Assembly (NCBI RefSeq): GCF_013373795.3
Contig: NZ_CP088022.1
Coordinates: 1,798,001 to 1,862,000 of the forward strand
DNA from: Bradyrhizobium quebecense
Lineage (GTDB): Bacteria > Pseudomonadota > Alphaproteobacteria > Rhizobiales > Xanthobacteraceae
Length of the DNA: 64,000 nucleotides
Reading direction: 5' to 3'
How positions within the stretch are numbered: position 1 is the stretch's first letter; every line of letters begins with the position of its first letter. Below, one piece after another: positions 19,016-27,563 of this stretch. The translations under genes and the position numbers were made by a program. The notes beneath the pieces are model-generated. The model saw nothing but the letters and a program-made list of their open reading frames with translations, searched no databases and had not been told where the DNA came from.

Positions 19016-19342
19016 ATGGCAGACAAACCGCGCATCAAGCTTCCGAAGGAAGCTGCCAAGGGCGAGGTCATCCAGATCAAGACCCTGGTCTCGCATGTCA
19101 TGGAATCCGGCCAGCGCAAGGACGCGCAGGGGAAGACCATTCCGCGCAAGATCATCAACAAGTTCGCCTGCGAGTTCAACGGCAAGCCGGTGTTCGCTTG
19201 CGCGCTCGAGCCGGCGATCTCGGCCAATCCCTACATCCAGTTCGATGCCAAGATCGACGAAGCCGGAACGTTCAAGTTCTCCTGGACGGACGACGACGGC
19301 ACGGTGATCACCGCTGAAGAGAAGATCGCGCTCAAGGCGTGA
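19016..19342 (+). CDS. soxZ: SoxZ, partner of SoxY
   Basis: A 108-residue beta-sandwich protein without its own signal, as usual, since SoxZ is exported with SoxY. Typical segments are GEVIQIKTLVSHVMESGQR, the KFACEFNGKPVF-like strand and FKFSWTDDDG. The start has a good ribosome site (AGGAGAGGAAAG). It is 18 bp after soxY and is followed by soxA. Confidence 0.93.
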   Translation: MADKPRIKLPKEAAKGEVIQIKTLVSHVMESGQRKDAQGKTIPRKIINKFACEFNGKPVFACALEPAISANPYIQFDAKIDEAGTFKFSWTDDDGTVITAEEKIALKA

Positions 19343-19368
19343 AGCGCCCGAAGCAAGGGAGAGCACGG

Positions 19369-20190
19369 ATGCCGGTGCGATATCTCGGTCTCGCTGCTGT
19401 GCTTGCCGCCAGCGTATCGGTTGTGACCTGCGCGTCCGCGCAGGAGGCCGAGCGCAAGGGCATCGCGGCGCCGCCCGGCCACGTCTTCAAGACTATAATC
19501 TCCGGCTACGAGTTTCGCAGCAAGGAGACCCGAGCGCTACAGGACGACGATCTCGAAAATCCGGGCTTCCTCGCCGTGGAGCGTGCGGCGGATGCCTGGA
19601 AGAAGGCCGAGGGCAGCGCGGGCAAGTCCTGCATGAGCTGCCACGGCGAGGCCGAGACCAGCATGAAGGGCGTCGGAGCCGCCATGCCGAAATGGGATGA
19701 CAAGCTGAAGAAGCCGGTCAATCTCGAGCAGCGCATCAACATCTGCCGCACCGAAAACATGAAGGCGGAACCCTGGAAGTTCAAATCCCAGGAACTCACC
19801 GACATGACCACCTTCGTGCGCTACCAGTCGCACGGCATGAAGGTCTCGGTGAAGACCGACGGTCCGATGTCGCCCTGGTTCGAGCGCGGCAAGCAGATCT
19901 ACTACACGCGCTACGGCCAGCTCGATCTCGCCTGCGAATCCTGCCACGAGCGCAACAACGGCAAGTTCATGCGCGCCGATTTCCTGAGTCAGGGCCAGAC
20001 CAACGGCTTTCCGACCTATCGGCTGCGTGACCAGCGCCTGGTGCCGCTGCATGAGCGTTTCGAAGGCTGCATGTTCGACGTGCGCGCCGAGCCGTTCAAG
20101 CCGCTGTCGGACGAATTTATAGCGCTCGAGCTCTATGTCGCCTGGCGCGGCATCGGACTGCCCGTCGAGACGCCGTCGGTGCGCAATTGA
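19369..20190 (+). CDS. soxA: SoxA, diheme cytochrome of SoxXA
   Basis: Counting from ATG 19369, which has GGGAGAG upstream (a GTG overlapping the soxZ stop at 19339 is less likely), the 273 residues have a signal peptide and two heme motifs: CMSCH at 88-92 and CESCH at 189-193. C234 in FEGCMFDVRAEP is the cysteine that becomes the persulfide heme ligand at the active site. Two hemes place it with the diheme SoxA class. With SoxX it starts the thiosulfate oxidation cycle in the periplasm. Confidence 0.93.
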   Translation: MPVRYLGLAAVLAASVSVVTCASAQEAERKGIAAPPGHVFKTIISGYEFRSKETRALQDDDLENPGFLAVERAADAWKKAEGSAGKSCMSCHGEAETSMKGVGAAMPKWDDKLKKPVNLEQRINICRTENMKAEPWKFKSQELTDMTTFVRYQSHGMKVSVKTDGPMSPWFERGKQIYYTRYGQLDLACESCHERNNGKFMRADFLSQGQTNGFPTYRLRDQRLVPLHERFEGCMFDVRAEPFKPLSDEFIALELYVAWRGIGLPVETPSVRN

Positions 20191-20217
20191 AACGATGAGC
20201 ATGCAGGAGCATTGCGC

Positions 20218-21909
20218 ATGATCTCTCGCCGCGAGTTCATTCAGGTTGCTGCGGCAACGGCGACACTTTCGACCGGTGTCGGCTCCGGCCTGACCCGGGC
20301 GGTGGCCCAGCAGCGCCTGACCGAGAAGGAACTACTGGCATTCGAGCCGCTCGGCAATGTCACGCTGGTGCATGTGACCGACATCCACGGCCAGCTCATG
20401 CCGCTGTATTTCCGCGAGCCCTCGACCAATCTCGGCGTGGGCGAGGCCAAGGGCCTGCCGCCGCACGTCACCGGCAAAGAGTTTCTCGCGCGCTTCGGCA
20501 TCGCGCCCGGCTCGTCGGCCGCCTACGCCCTGACCTCCGAGGACTTCGAGGCGCTGGCCAAGAGCTACGGTCGGATCGGCGGCCTCGATCGCGCAGCCAC
20601 CGTGATCAAGGCCATCCGCGCCGAGCGCGGCGACAAGGTGGCGCTGCTCGACGGGGGCGACACCTGGCAAGGATCGTGGTCGTCGCTGAAGACGCGCGGC
20701 CAGGACATGATCGACTGCATGGCGCTGCTCAGGCCCGACGCGATGACCGGACATTGGGAGTTCACTTACGGCACCGAGCGCGTCAAGCAGGCGATCGAGG
20801 GCCTCGGCTTCCCGTTCCTCGGCCTCAACATCCGCGACACCGAATGGAACGAGGCGGCGTTCGATGCCTCGACCATGATCGAGCGCGGCGGCGTCAAGAT
20901 CGCGGTGCTCGGCCAGGCTTTCCCCTATACGCCGGTCGCCAATCCGCGCTGGATGATTCCGAACTGGTCGTTCGGCGTGCGCGAGGAGGACGTGCAGGCG
21001 CAGGTCGACAAGGCGCGCAAGGACGGCGCGCAGCTCGTCGTGCTGCTCTCACACAACGGTTTCGACGTCGACCGCAAGCTTGCGAGCCGCGTCAAGGGCA
21101 TCGACGTCATCCTGACCGGGCACACCCATGATGCACTGCCCGAGGCGGTGAAGGTCGGCAAGACCCTGCTGATCGCGTCGGGCTCGTCCGGGAAGTTCGT
21201 GTCGCGGCTCGATCTCGACGTCCGCGACGGCGAGGTCAAGGCGTTCCGTTACAAGCTCATTCCGCTGTTCTCCGATGTGATCGCGGCGGACGCCGAAATG
21301 GCCGCGAAGATCGCGGAGGTGCGCAAGCCCTACGCGGCCGAGCTGTCCCGCGTGCTCGGCAAGACGGATTCGCTGCTCTACCGGCGCGGCAATTTCAACG
21401 GCACGTTCGACGACCTGATCTGCCAGGCGCTGGTGCAGGAGCGCGATGCCGAGATCGCGCTCTCGCCCGGCTTCCGCTGGGGCACCAGCGTGCTGCCCGG
21501 ACAGGACATCACCTTCGAGGACGTCACCAACGCGACCGCGATCACCTATCCGGCCGTCTATCGCATGGGCATGACGGGGACGCGGTTGAAGGAGATCATC
21601 GAGGACGTCGCCGACAATCTCTTCAACGTCGATCCCTACTATCAGCAGGGCGGCGACATGGTGCGGATCGGCGGGTTGTCCTACGCGATCGACGTCACGA
21701 AGCCGCAGGGCAGCCGCATCTCGGACATGCAGATGGTCAAGAGCGGCGCGCCGATCGATCCCGTCAGGGAGTATCAGGTCGCCGGCTGGGCCAGCGTCAA
21801 CGAAGGAACCGAGGGGCCCCCGATCTGGGAGGTCATCGCCAACTATTTGGCCAGAGAGAAGACGGTGCGCCTCGAACCCAACAGAGCTGTCAAAGTGACC
21901 GGAGCGTAA
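20218..21909 (+). CDS. soxB: SoxB, thiosulfohydrolase
   Basis: The start is ATG 20218, preceded by AGGAG; an in-frame TTG six bases earlier is less likely. The 563 residues carry a Tat signal (SRREFIQVAAATATLS). The dimanganese metallophosphatase-fold motifs follow in order: VTDIHGQLMPLYFREP, DGGDTWQGSW, GHWEFTYG, LLSHNGFDVD and GHTHDALPE. The C-terminal 5'-nucleotidase-type domain holds SPGFRWGTSV. SoxB hydrolyses the terminal sulfonate of SoxY-bound intermediates, releasing sulfate. Confidence 0.95.
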   Translation: MISRREFIQVAAATATLSTGVGSGLTRAVAQQRLTEKELLAFEPLGNVTLVHVTDIHGQLMPLYFREPSTNLGVGEAKGLPPHVTGKEFLARFGIAPGSSAAYALTSEDFEALAKSYGRIGGLDRAATVIKAIRAERGDKVALLDGGDTWQGSWSSLKTRGQDMIDCMALLRPDAMTGHWEFTYGTERVKQAIEGLGFPFLGLNIRDTEWNEAAFDASTMIERGGVKIAVLGQAFPYTPVANPRWMIPNWSFGVREEDVQAQVDKARKDGAQLVVLLSHNGFDVDRKLASRVKGIDVILTGHTHDALPEAVKVGKTLLIASGSSGKFVSRLDLDVRDGEVKAFRYKLIPLFSDVIAADAEMAAKIAEVRKPYAAELSRVLGKTDSLLYRRGNFNGTFDDLICQALVQERDAEIALSPGFRWGTSVLPGQDITFEDVTNATAITYPAVYRMGMTGTRLKEIIEDVADNLFNVDPYYQQGGDMVRIGGLSYAIDVTKPQGSRISDMQMVKSGAPIDPVREYQVAGWASVNEGTEGPPIWEVIANYLAREKTVRLEPNRAVKVTGA

Positions 21910-21913
21910 GGCG

Positions 21914-23185
21914 ATGTCGAAGATTGACAGTCCCCGGCAATCCCGACGCAGTTTCCTGGCCGCTGGCGCCGGCGTTGCGGCGTCGGTGCTCGCGAAGCCC
22001 GCCCTAGCCGGCGGCGGCAACCCGGCGAACCAGCCGCCGAACGTACCGGAATGGACCAAGGCGCTCGGCGAGGGTGTCGCCGTGCGCCCGTACGGCAAGC
22101 CGTCGAAGTTCGAGAAGGACGTCATCCGGCGCGATGTCGAATGGCTGACCGCCTCGCGCGAATCCTCCGTGAGCTTCACGCCCCTGCACGAGCTCGAAGG
22201 CATCATCACGCCGAACGGCCTCTGCTTCGAGCGGCATCATGGCGGGATCGCCGAGATCGACCCGGCCGATCATCGCCTTATGATCCATGGGTTGGTGGAG
22301 CGACCCCTGATTCTCAATCTGGAGGAACTGAAACGTTATCCGCGCGTCAACCGCATCCACTTCATGGAGTGCGCGGCGAATTCGGGCATGGAGTGGCGCG
22401 GCGCGCAGCTCAACGGCTGCCAGTTCACCCACGGCATGATCCACTGCGTGCAGTATACCGGCGTATCGCTACGCACGCTGCTCGAGGAAGCCGGCGTCAA
22501 GACAACCGGCAAATGGCTGCTGGTCGAGGGCGCCGATGCGGCTGCGATGGATCGCAGTCTGCCGATCGAGAAGGCGCTGGATGACTGCATCATCGCCTAC
22601 AAAATGAACGGCGAGGCGCTCTATCCCGAGCAGGGCTATCCGATGCGCCTCGTGGTCCCGGGCTGGCAGGGCAATCTCTGGGTCAAGTGGCTGCGTCGCA
22701 TCAAGGTCGGCGACCAGCCCTGGCATACCCGCGAGGAGACCTCGAAATACACGGATCTCCTGCCGAGTGGCAAGGCGCGCCGCTTCACCTGGTCGATGGA
22801 CGCCAAATCGGTGATCACGAGCCCGAGCCCGCAGGCGCCGATCAAGCACGGCAAGGGCTTTACCATCATCTCCGGGCTCGCCTGGAGCGGCAACGGCAAG
22901 GTTAAGCGCGTCGACGTGTCGCTCGACGGCGGCCGCAACTGGTGGCCGACGCGGCTCGATGGACCCGTCCTCGACAAGGCGCTGACGCGCTTCTACTACG
23001 AATTCGACTGGAACGGCGAGCCGCTGCTGCTGCAATCGCGCGTCCAGGACGAGACCGGTTACGTGCAGCCGAGCAAGGCCGAGTTGCGCAAGATCCGCGG
23101 CGTCAACTCCATCTATCACAACAATGGCATCCAGACCTGGCATGTGCAGGCCAATGGTGAGGTCGAGAATGTCGAAGTCGCTTAA
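21914..23185 (+). CDS. soxC: SoxC, molybdenum subunit of sulfane dehydrogenase
   Basis: The 423 residues have a Tat signal (SRRSFLAAGAGVAASV) and a sulfite-oxidase-fold molybdopterin domain. The Mo-ligating cysteine is C153 in HFMECAANSGMEW. A C-terminal Mo-co dimerisation domain follows (VKRVDVSLDGGRNWW). SoxCD oxidises the SoxY-bound sulfane sulfur, taking six electrons, so its presence predicts complete oxidation of thiosulfate to sulfate without sulfur globules. soxD overlaps its last 17 bases. Confidence 0.94.
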   Translation: MSKIDSPRQSRRSFLAAGAGVAASVLAKPALAGGGNPANQPPNVPEWTKALGEGVAVRPYGKPSKFEKDVIRRDVEWLTASRESSVSFTPLHELEGIITPNGLCFERHHGGIAEIDPADHRLMIHGLVERPLILNLEELKRYPRVNRIHFMECAANSGMEWRGAQLNGCQFTHGMIHCVQYTGVSLRTLLEEAGVKTTGKWLLVEGADAAAMDRSLPIEKALDDCIIAYKMNGEALYPEQGYPMRLVVPGWQGNLWVKWLRRIKVGDQPWHTREETSKYTDLLPSGKARRFTWSMDAKSVITSPSPQAPIKHGKGFTIISGLAWSGNGKVKRVDVSLDGGRNWWPTRLDGPVLDKALTRFYYEFDWNGEPLLLQSRVQDETGYVQPSKAELRKIRGVNSIYHNNGIQTWHVQANGEVENVEVA

Positions 23186-23861
23186 GTTCGCTGCAGTCGC
23201 ACTGCTCGCGTGCGCGCTGTGTGCGCCGGCGCTCGCGCAACAGAAGGCGGACGCCAAGAGCGGTCCGCGCTATCACATCGGACGTGCGCCGACCGCGGAC
23301 GAAATCCGCGGCTGGGATATCGACGTGCGGCCCGACGGCCAGGGCCTGCCGGAGGGCAAGGGCACGGTCGCCCAGGGCGAAAAGCTCTTCATGGACAACT
23401 GCTCGAGCTGCCACGGCGAGTTCGGTGAGGGCAACGGCCGCTGGCCAGTGCTGGCCGGCGGCAAGGGCTCGCTGACATCAGACAATCCGGTCAAGACGGT
23501 GGGCTCGTACTGGCCCTACGCCTCGACCGTGTTCGACTACGTCCGTCACGCCATGCCTTACGGCAACGCCGAGTCGTTCTCGGTCGACGAATATTATGCG
23601 CTGGTCGCCTATGTCCTTTACCTGAACGATGTGGTCACCGACCAGAACTTCGAGCTGACCAACAAGAACCTTGCCACGATCAAGATGCCGAACGAGCAGG
23701 GTTTTGTGATGGACGATCGCGCCACCAGCGAGAAATCCTTCTGGCAGAAGGATCCCTGCATGAAGGATTGCATAGCGCCGGTGAAGATCACCGCGCGTGC
23801 CGCCGTCATCGATGTCACGCCTGAGGACGGCAAGGACGGGAAGCCGCGGGGCGTGGAATGA
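23169..23861 (+). CDS. soxD: SoxD, cytochrome c subunit of sulfane dehydrogenase
   Basis: The start is ATG 23169, inside the end of soxC, giving a normal signal peptide (MSKSLKFAAVALLACALC). The 230-residue protein has a single heme motif CSSCH at 78-82 with a methionine in YVRHAMPYGNAESF. The Paracoccus protein, as I recall it, is much longer and carries two hemes, so this is the short monoheme type. Electrons from SoxC leave through this heme towards cytochrome c and the oxidase. Confidence 0.9.
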   Translation: MSKSLKFAAVALLACALCAPALAQQKADAKSGPRYHIGRAPTADEIRGWDIDVRPDGQGLPEGKGTVAQGEKLFMDNCSSCHGEFGEGNGRWPVLAGGKGSLTSDNPVKTVGSYWPYASTVFDYVRHAMPYGNAESFSVDEYYALVAYVLYLNDVVTDQNFELTNKNLATIKMPNEQGFVMDDRATSEKSFWQKDPCMKDCIAPVKITARAAVIDVTPEDGKDGKPRGVE

Positions 23862-24322
23862 GGCGCGGCCTGGCGAGCCGCCGTGGATTGTTTCGCGGTC
23901 TGCTCGCTGCGGCCTTCATTGTGACGAGTCTCGCCGCTCCGTCCCGGGCGGCGGAGTCGCATAGGCTCGCGTTGCAGATCAGCGACGACGACCCGGTCAA
24001 GATGCGCGCCGTCCTCGATGTTGCGGCCAATGTCTCGCGGCATTATTCCGGGCAGGGCGAAGACGTCGAGATCGTGGTGGTCGCCTTCAATGGCGGCCTC
24101 GACATGCTGCTCGAGGACCGCTCGCCGGTGAAGGAGCGCCTGGTGAACTTCCTGAAATCGATGCCCAATGTGAGCTTCATCGCCTGCGGCAATACGCTGG
24201 AGACGCTGGCGGTGAAGGAGGGCAAGCGGCCGCCGCTGATCGAGGGTATCAGCGTCACCCAGGTCGGGGTTGCCATGCTGATGGATCTTGCCGAAAAGAA
24301 CTGGACGATTGTCCGTCCCTGA
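23858..24322 (+). CDS. Exported DsrE-like protein A
   Basis: The 154-residue protein starts in an ATGA overlap with the soxD stop. A signal peptide (GLLAAAFIVTSLAAPSRA) precedes a DsrE/DsrF-like fold: HRLALQISDDDPVKMRAVLD, EIVVVAFNGGLDMLL and VSFIACGNTLETL. C110 sits at the position where DsrE family members bind persulfide sulfur. Export of such a sulfur carrier suggests handling of periplasmic persulfide next to SoxCD. Translational coupling to soxD says it belongs to the operon. Its exact substrate is not known. Confidence 0.8.
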   Translation: MRRGLASRRGLFRGLLAAAFIVTSLAAPSRAAESHRLALQISDDDPVKMRAVLDVAANVSRHYSGQGEDVEIVVVAFNGGLDMLLEDRSPVKERLVNFLKSMPNVSFIACGNTLETLAVKEGKRPPLIEGISVTQVGVAMLMDLAEKNWTIVRP

Positions 24323-24336
24323 GGAGAGAGCCGCCG

Positions 24337-25242
24337 ATGCGATGGTTGATGGGATTGGCGGTCTTGCTGCTTCTCGTCCGGCCTGTCGGCGCCGCTGAGC
24401 AGGAGCTTGAGCTGTCGATCGACGGCCGCACGACGCTCGCGACACTGCGCACGCCCACCGCGATGGGACCGAATACGCCGCTCGTCGTGATGACCCACGG
24501 CACGCTCGCGCACAAGGATATGGAAGTCATCCAGGGCATCGCGAAGGCGCTCGAACAGCGCGGCATCGCGTCGCTCGCCCATACGCTGTCGCTGGGGCTC
24601 GATCGCCGCAAGGGCATGTTCGACTGCGCGACGCGGCACGACTATGTCGCCGGGGACGCGGTTGCCGAGATTGGCGCCTGGGTCGCGAAGGCGAAGAGCA
24701 TGTCCCGGCTCGTTGTCGCGCTCGGCCATTCGCGCGGCGGCAACCAGGTGGCGCGCTATCTGACGGCAGGCGAAGCTTCGCCGGTCGCGGGCGCGGTGCT
24801 GCTGGCACCGGTAACCGCAAAAGCGGAGGCTGATTTGCGCGCCTCTTACGCCCAGACCTATGGCAAGCCGCTCGAGCCGCTGCTCGAGAAGGCGACCAAA
24901 GCCGTGGCGGCGGGACGCGGCGGAGAATGGATGGATGCCCCGGGCTTCATCTATTGCCGCAACGCCGTGGTGACCGCGCGCGCCTTTGCGTCCTTCTATG
25001 CCGCCGACGCCGCACAGGACACTGCGGCGCTGGTGGCGCGCATGAAGCTGCCGGTGCTGGTGCTTGCCGCAACGAAGGATACGGTCGTGCCCGATGTGGT
25101 AGCGTCCTTCGCATCAACGGCCGATTCGAGTGGCGGCCGGGTGCAGCTAGATAAGATCGAGGATGCTGATCATTTCTTCCGCGACCTGTTCGCGGAAGAC
25201 GTGGCCGACCGCATCGCCGACTTCATCAAGCAGATACGCTAG
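24337..25242 (+). CDS. Exported alpha/beta hydrolase
   Basis: Its 301 residues start with a signal peptide (MRWLMGLAVLLLLVRPVGAA). The fold is alpha/beta-hydrolase: oxyanion loop THGTLAH near 53-59, nucleophile elbow GHSRGG with S132, a late acid in ATKDTVVPD and a histidine in EDADHFFRD. So the triad is complete. It is sandwiched between the two exported DsrE-like genes with gaps of 14 and 8 bp, so it is co-transcribed with the sox operon. Substrate unknown; a thioester or a glutathione- or protein-bound sulfur ester would fit the context, but that is speculation. Confidence 0.8.
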   Translation: MRWLMGLAVLLLLVRPVGAAEQELELSIDGRTTLATLRTPTAMGPNTPLVVMTHGTLAHKDMEVIQGIAKALEQRGIASLAHTLSLGLDRRKGMFDCATRHDYVAGDAVAEIGAWVAKAKSMSRLVVALGHSRGGNQVARYLTAGEASPVAGAVLLAPVTAKAEADLRASYAQTYGKPLEPLLEKATKAVAAGRGGEWMDAPGFIYCRNAVVTARAFASFYAADAAQDTAALVARMKLPVLVLAATKDTVVPDVVASFASTADSSGGRVQLDKIEDADHFFRDLFAEDVADRIADFIKQIR

Positions 25243-25250
25243 GAGGGACC

Positions 25251-25694
25251 ATGCAGCGTCGATCCATGCTTCGCGCGAGCCTTGCCGGACTATTTGGTGC
25301 ATTCGCCATGCGCGAGGCGGCTGCTGCGACGGAAACGCCCACGCGGCAGCGCGTCGTCTATCATCTCGCCGATGCCGATCGTGTCGTCTTCGTGCTGGGC
25401 AATCTCCAAAACCATGTCGACGGCGTCGGCGGGCCCGGCAAGGCGGACATCAGGCTGGTCGTGCATGGGCCGGCGCTGCGCGCCTTTCATGCGCTCGCCG
25501 CCGAAGACCACACCGTCGACATGATGAAGAAGCTTGCTGACGCCGGCGTCGGCTTTGACGCCTGCGCCAACACCATGAAGGCGCAGGGCGTCAAGCTCGA
25601 CGATCTCACGCCCGGCTTCGTGGTGGCCGAGAAGGGCGGCGTGGTGCGGCTCGCCGAGCTGCAACAGCAGGGATATGCCTATCTGCGCCCCTGA
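25251..25694 (+). CDS. Exported DsrE-like protein B
   Basis: The 147-residue protein has an N-terminal export signal (QRRSMLRASLAGLFGAFA, Tat-like) and a DsrE/DsrF-type fold: VLGNLQNHVDGVGG, IRLVVHGPALRAF and GVGFDACANTMKAQG. C105 is the conserved sulfur-carrying position. It is the second such protein in four genes and differs clearly from the first, so this is not a recent duplication. It ends the long soxX-to-here transcription unit; a 116-bp gap follows. Confidence 0.8.
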   Translation: MQRRSMLRASLAGLFGAFAMREAAAATETPTRQRVVYHLADADRVVFVLGNLQNHVDGVGGPGKADIRLVVHGPALRAFHALAAEDHTVDMMKKLADAGVGFDACANTMKAQGVKLDDLTPGFVVAEKGGVVRLAELQQQGYAYLRP

Positions 25695-25810
25695 GCGCTT
25701 CGGAAATGCGCTATCGCCCTGTTCGTCATCTGGGTTGGTTTTGATCTGGCTCATTTGGGGAGAATACAGGATCGATAGACTGGGGAAATCTCAAGGGAGT
25801 CGTAGCGAAC

Positions 25811-26896
25811 GTGCTGACGTCGATTGCCGATCTCATAGGTGAGGATCTGCTGTCGTGGATCGGCGGGCTTCTGATCGGCGGCTTTTTCGGCTTCTTCGCT
25901 CAACGCAGCCGATTCTGCCTACGCGCCGCGGCGATCGAGTTTTCGCGCGGGCAAGCAGGGCAGCGATTGGCGGTCTGGTTGTTGACCTTTGCCGGCGCTC
26001 TGATGGGAACGCAGTTGCTGGTTGCGCTCGGATGGCTTGGCGTCTCCGAGGCGCGTCAGCTTGCACAGCAGGGCAGTATCTCCGGCGCGCTGATCGGGGG
26101 CTTGATGTTCGGTTGCGGTATGGTGCTGGCGCGAGGCTGCGCGAGCCGCCTGCTGGTGCTTTCGGCCAACGGTAACCTGCGCGCGCTCTTATCTGGTCTG
26201 GTGTTCGCTGTTGCGGCCCAAGCGGCCTATCGCGGGCTGCTGTCACCTGCTCGGGAGTGGCTGACCAATCTTTGGCTGATCAACGGCGGCCCTTCGCGTG
26301 ACATCATGAGCCTCGTGGGCGGGGGGACGCCGGAAAAGCTTGCTTTCAGCGCCATCTGGCTGCTGGCCGGATTTGGTTTCGCGTTCCGCAGCCGTCTTGC
26401 TCCGCGGCTGCTCTGGTCTGCGCTGCTGACTGGCCTGGCCGTCGTCGCGGGTTGGCTTTTCACCTATCAGCTATCGCAATCCTCCTTTGCTCCCGTGGCG
26501 CTGAAGAGTCTCACATTCAGCGGGCCGTCTGTCGAGGTCCTGGCCGTGGTGCTTAATAGTCCCAATATCCATCTTGATTTTGATCTCGGCATCATCCCGG
26601 GCGTGTTTCTCGGCTCCTTCGTTGCAGCCGCCTACGGACATGAGGTTCGGCTAGAGGGCTTCTCCGACGGATTGGGCATGCGCCGCTACCTGATCGGTGC
26701 CGTCCTGATGGGGTTCGGTGCGATGCTGGCCGGTGGCTGCGCGGTCGGGGCCGGAATCACAGGCGCCTCGATGTTCGCCGTGACGGCATGGCTCGTGCTC
26801 ATGGGCATGTGGACGGGCGCGGCGGTCACCGATCAGCTCGTCGACCGCGGCTGGTCGCCGTGGGTGCGTCACGCCGCCAGGGCCGAGGGCACCTGA
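25811..26896 (+). CDS. YeeE/YedE family transporter, full-length two-repeat type
   Basis: 361 residues, about ten membrane segments, with the family cysteine motifs in both halves: QRSRFCLRAAAIEFSRG near residue 37, LMFGCGMVLARGCASR near 97-109 and LAGGCAVGAGITG near 310. Paired with the minus-strand homologue at 13816-14901, it flanks the sox genes. Likely a thiosulfate or sulfur-compound channel. A GTG or ATG upstream could extend it slightly. Confidence 0.85.
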   Translation: MLTSIADLIGEDLLSWIGGLLIGGFFGFFAQRSRFCLRAAAIEFSRGQAGQRLAVWLLTFAGALMGTQLLVALGWLGVSEARQLAQQGSISGALIGGLMFGCGMVLARGCASRLLVLSANGNLRALLSGLVFAVAAQAAYRGLLSPAREWLTNLWLINGGPSRDIMSLVGGGTPEKLAFSAIWLLAGFGFAFRSRLAPRLLWSALLTGLAVVAGWLFTYQLSQSSFAPVALKSLTFSGPSVEVLAVVLNSPNIHLDFDLGIIPGVFLGSFVAAAYGHEVRLEGFSDGLGMRRYLIGAVLMGFGAMLAGGCAVGAGITGASMFAVTAWLVLMGMWTGAAVTDQLVDRGWSPWVRHAARAEGT

Positions 26897-26918
26897 AGAC
26901 TGCATGCTACTTTAGCGA

Positions 26919-26946
26919 TTGCTAAATTCCGACTTTTGAATATAAA
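26919..26946 (+). promoter_or_regulatory. Promoter with ATTC-N8-GAAT operator before the half-size YeeE pair
   Basis: TTGCTA (26919-26924), 16-bp spacer, TATAAA (26941-26946). ATTC-N8-GAAT at 26926-26941 fills the spacer, the same layout as at soxW. The first gene of the pair starts 62 bp downstream. Confidence 0.6.
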
Positions 26947-27007
26947 GAGGACCGATGGTTGATGGCTGCGGCCGCGACAAGCGCCGCATTTTCGGGGAAG
27001 ACGCACC

Positions 27008-27559
27008 ATGACGACTATCACTCACGATATCGCGCGGGATGTGCCGCGAAGCGCTCGACTCGACTGGTCCCCTTATCTGGTCGGTGCAGGCATCGGCATA
27101 CTGAGCTGGATCGCGTTCGGTTTGTTTGGCGATCCGCTCGGCGTCACCACCGCTTATTCGCGCATCGCGTCGCTGTTTGCGACGCCGTTGATCGGCGTCG
27201 ATGCGGTTGCTCAGAACGACTATTGGAAGAGCATGCCGCTGAAGTGGGACTATGGTGTTTGGTTCCTGGTCGGCATCCCCTTCGGCGCTTTCGTGTCGGC
27301 CGTGCTTTCGGGGACTTGGCGTCTCGAGCTCGTTCCCGAGGTATGGAAGGATCGCTTCGGTCCATCGGTCACGAAGCGTTTCATCGCCGCTTTTTTCGGC
27401 GGAGCCGTCATCATGTACGGCGCGCGCCTCGCCGGCGGTTGTACCAGCGGCCACGGCATCTCGGGCGGCCTTCAGCTTGCACTGTCGAGCTGGCTGTTCC
27501 TGGGCGTGATGTTCACAACCGGCCTCGTCGTGTCGGCCATCATGTTCCGCAAGTTCTGA
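27008..27559 (+). CDS. Half-size YeeE/YedE protein, PmpA-like
   Basis: 183 residues with about four or five membrane segments. The family cysteine motif is present once, in ARLAGGCTSGHGISGG. The N-terminal part (YLVGAGIGILSWIAFGLFG) and the soluble loop around TPLIGVDAVAQNDYW are typical of the half-size member that pairs with a second half-size protein, encoded 4 bp downstream. Together they would form one full transporter unit for sulfur species or persulfide. Confidence 0.82.
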   Translation: MTTITHDIARDVPRSARLDWSPYLVGAGIGILSWIAFGLFGDPLGVTTAYSRIASLFATPLIGVDAVAQNDYWKSMPLKWDYGVWFLVGIPFGAFVSAVLSGTWRLELVPEVWKDRFGPSVTKRFIAAFFGGAVIMYGARLAGGCTSGHGISGGLQLALSSWLFLGVMFTTGLVVSAIMFRKF

Positions 27560-27563
27560 GGAG

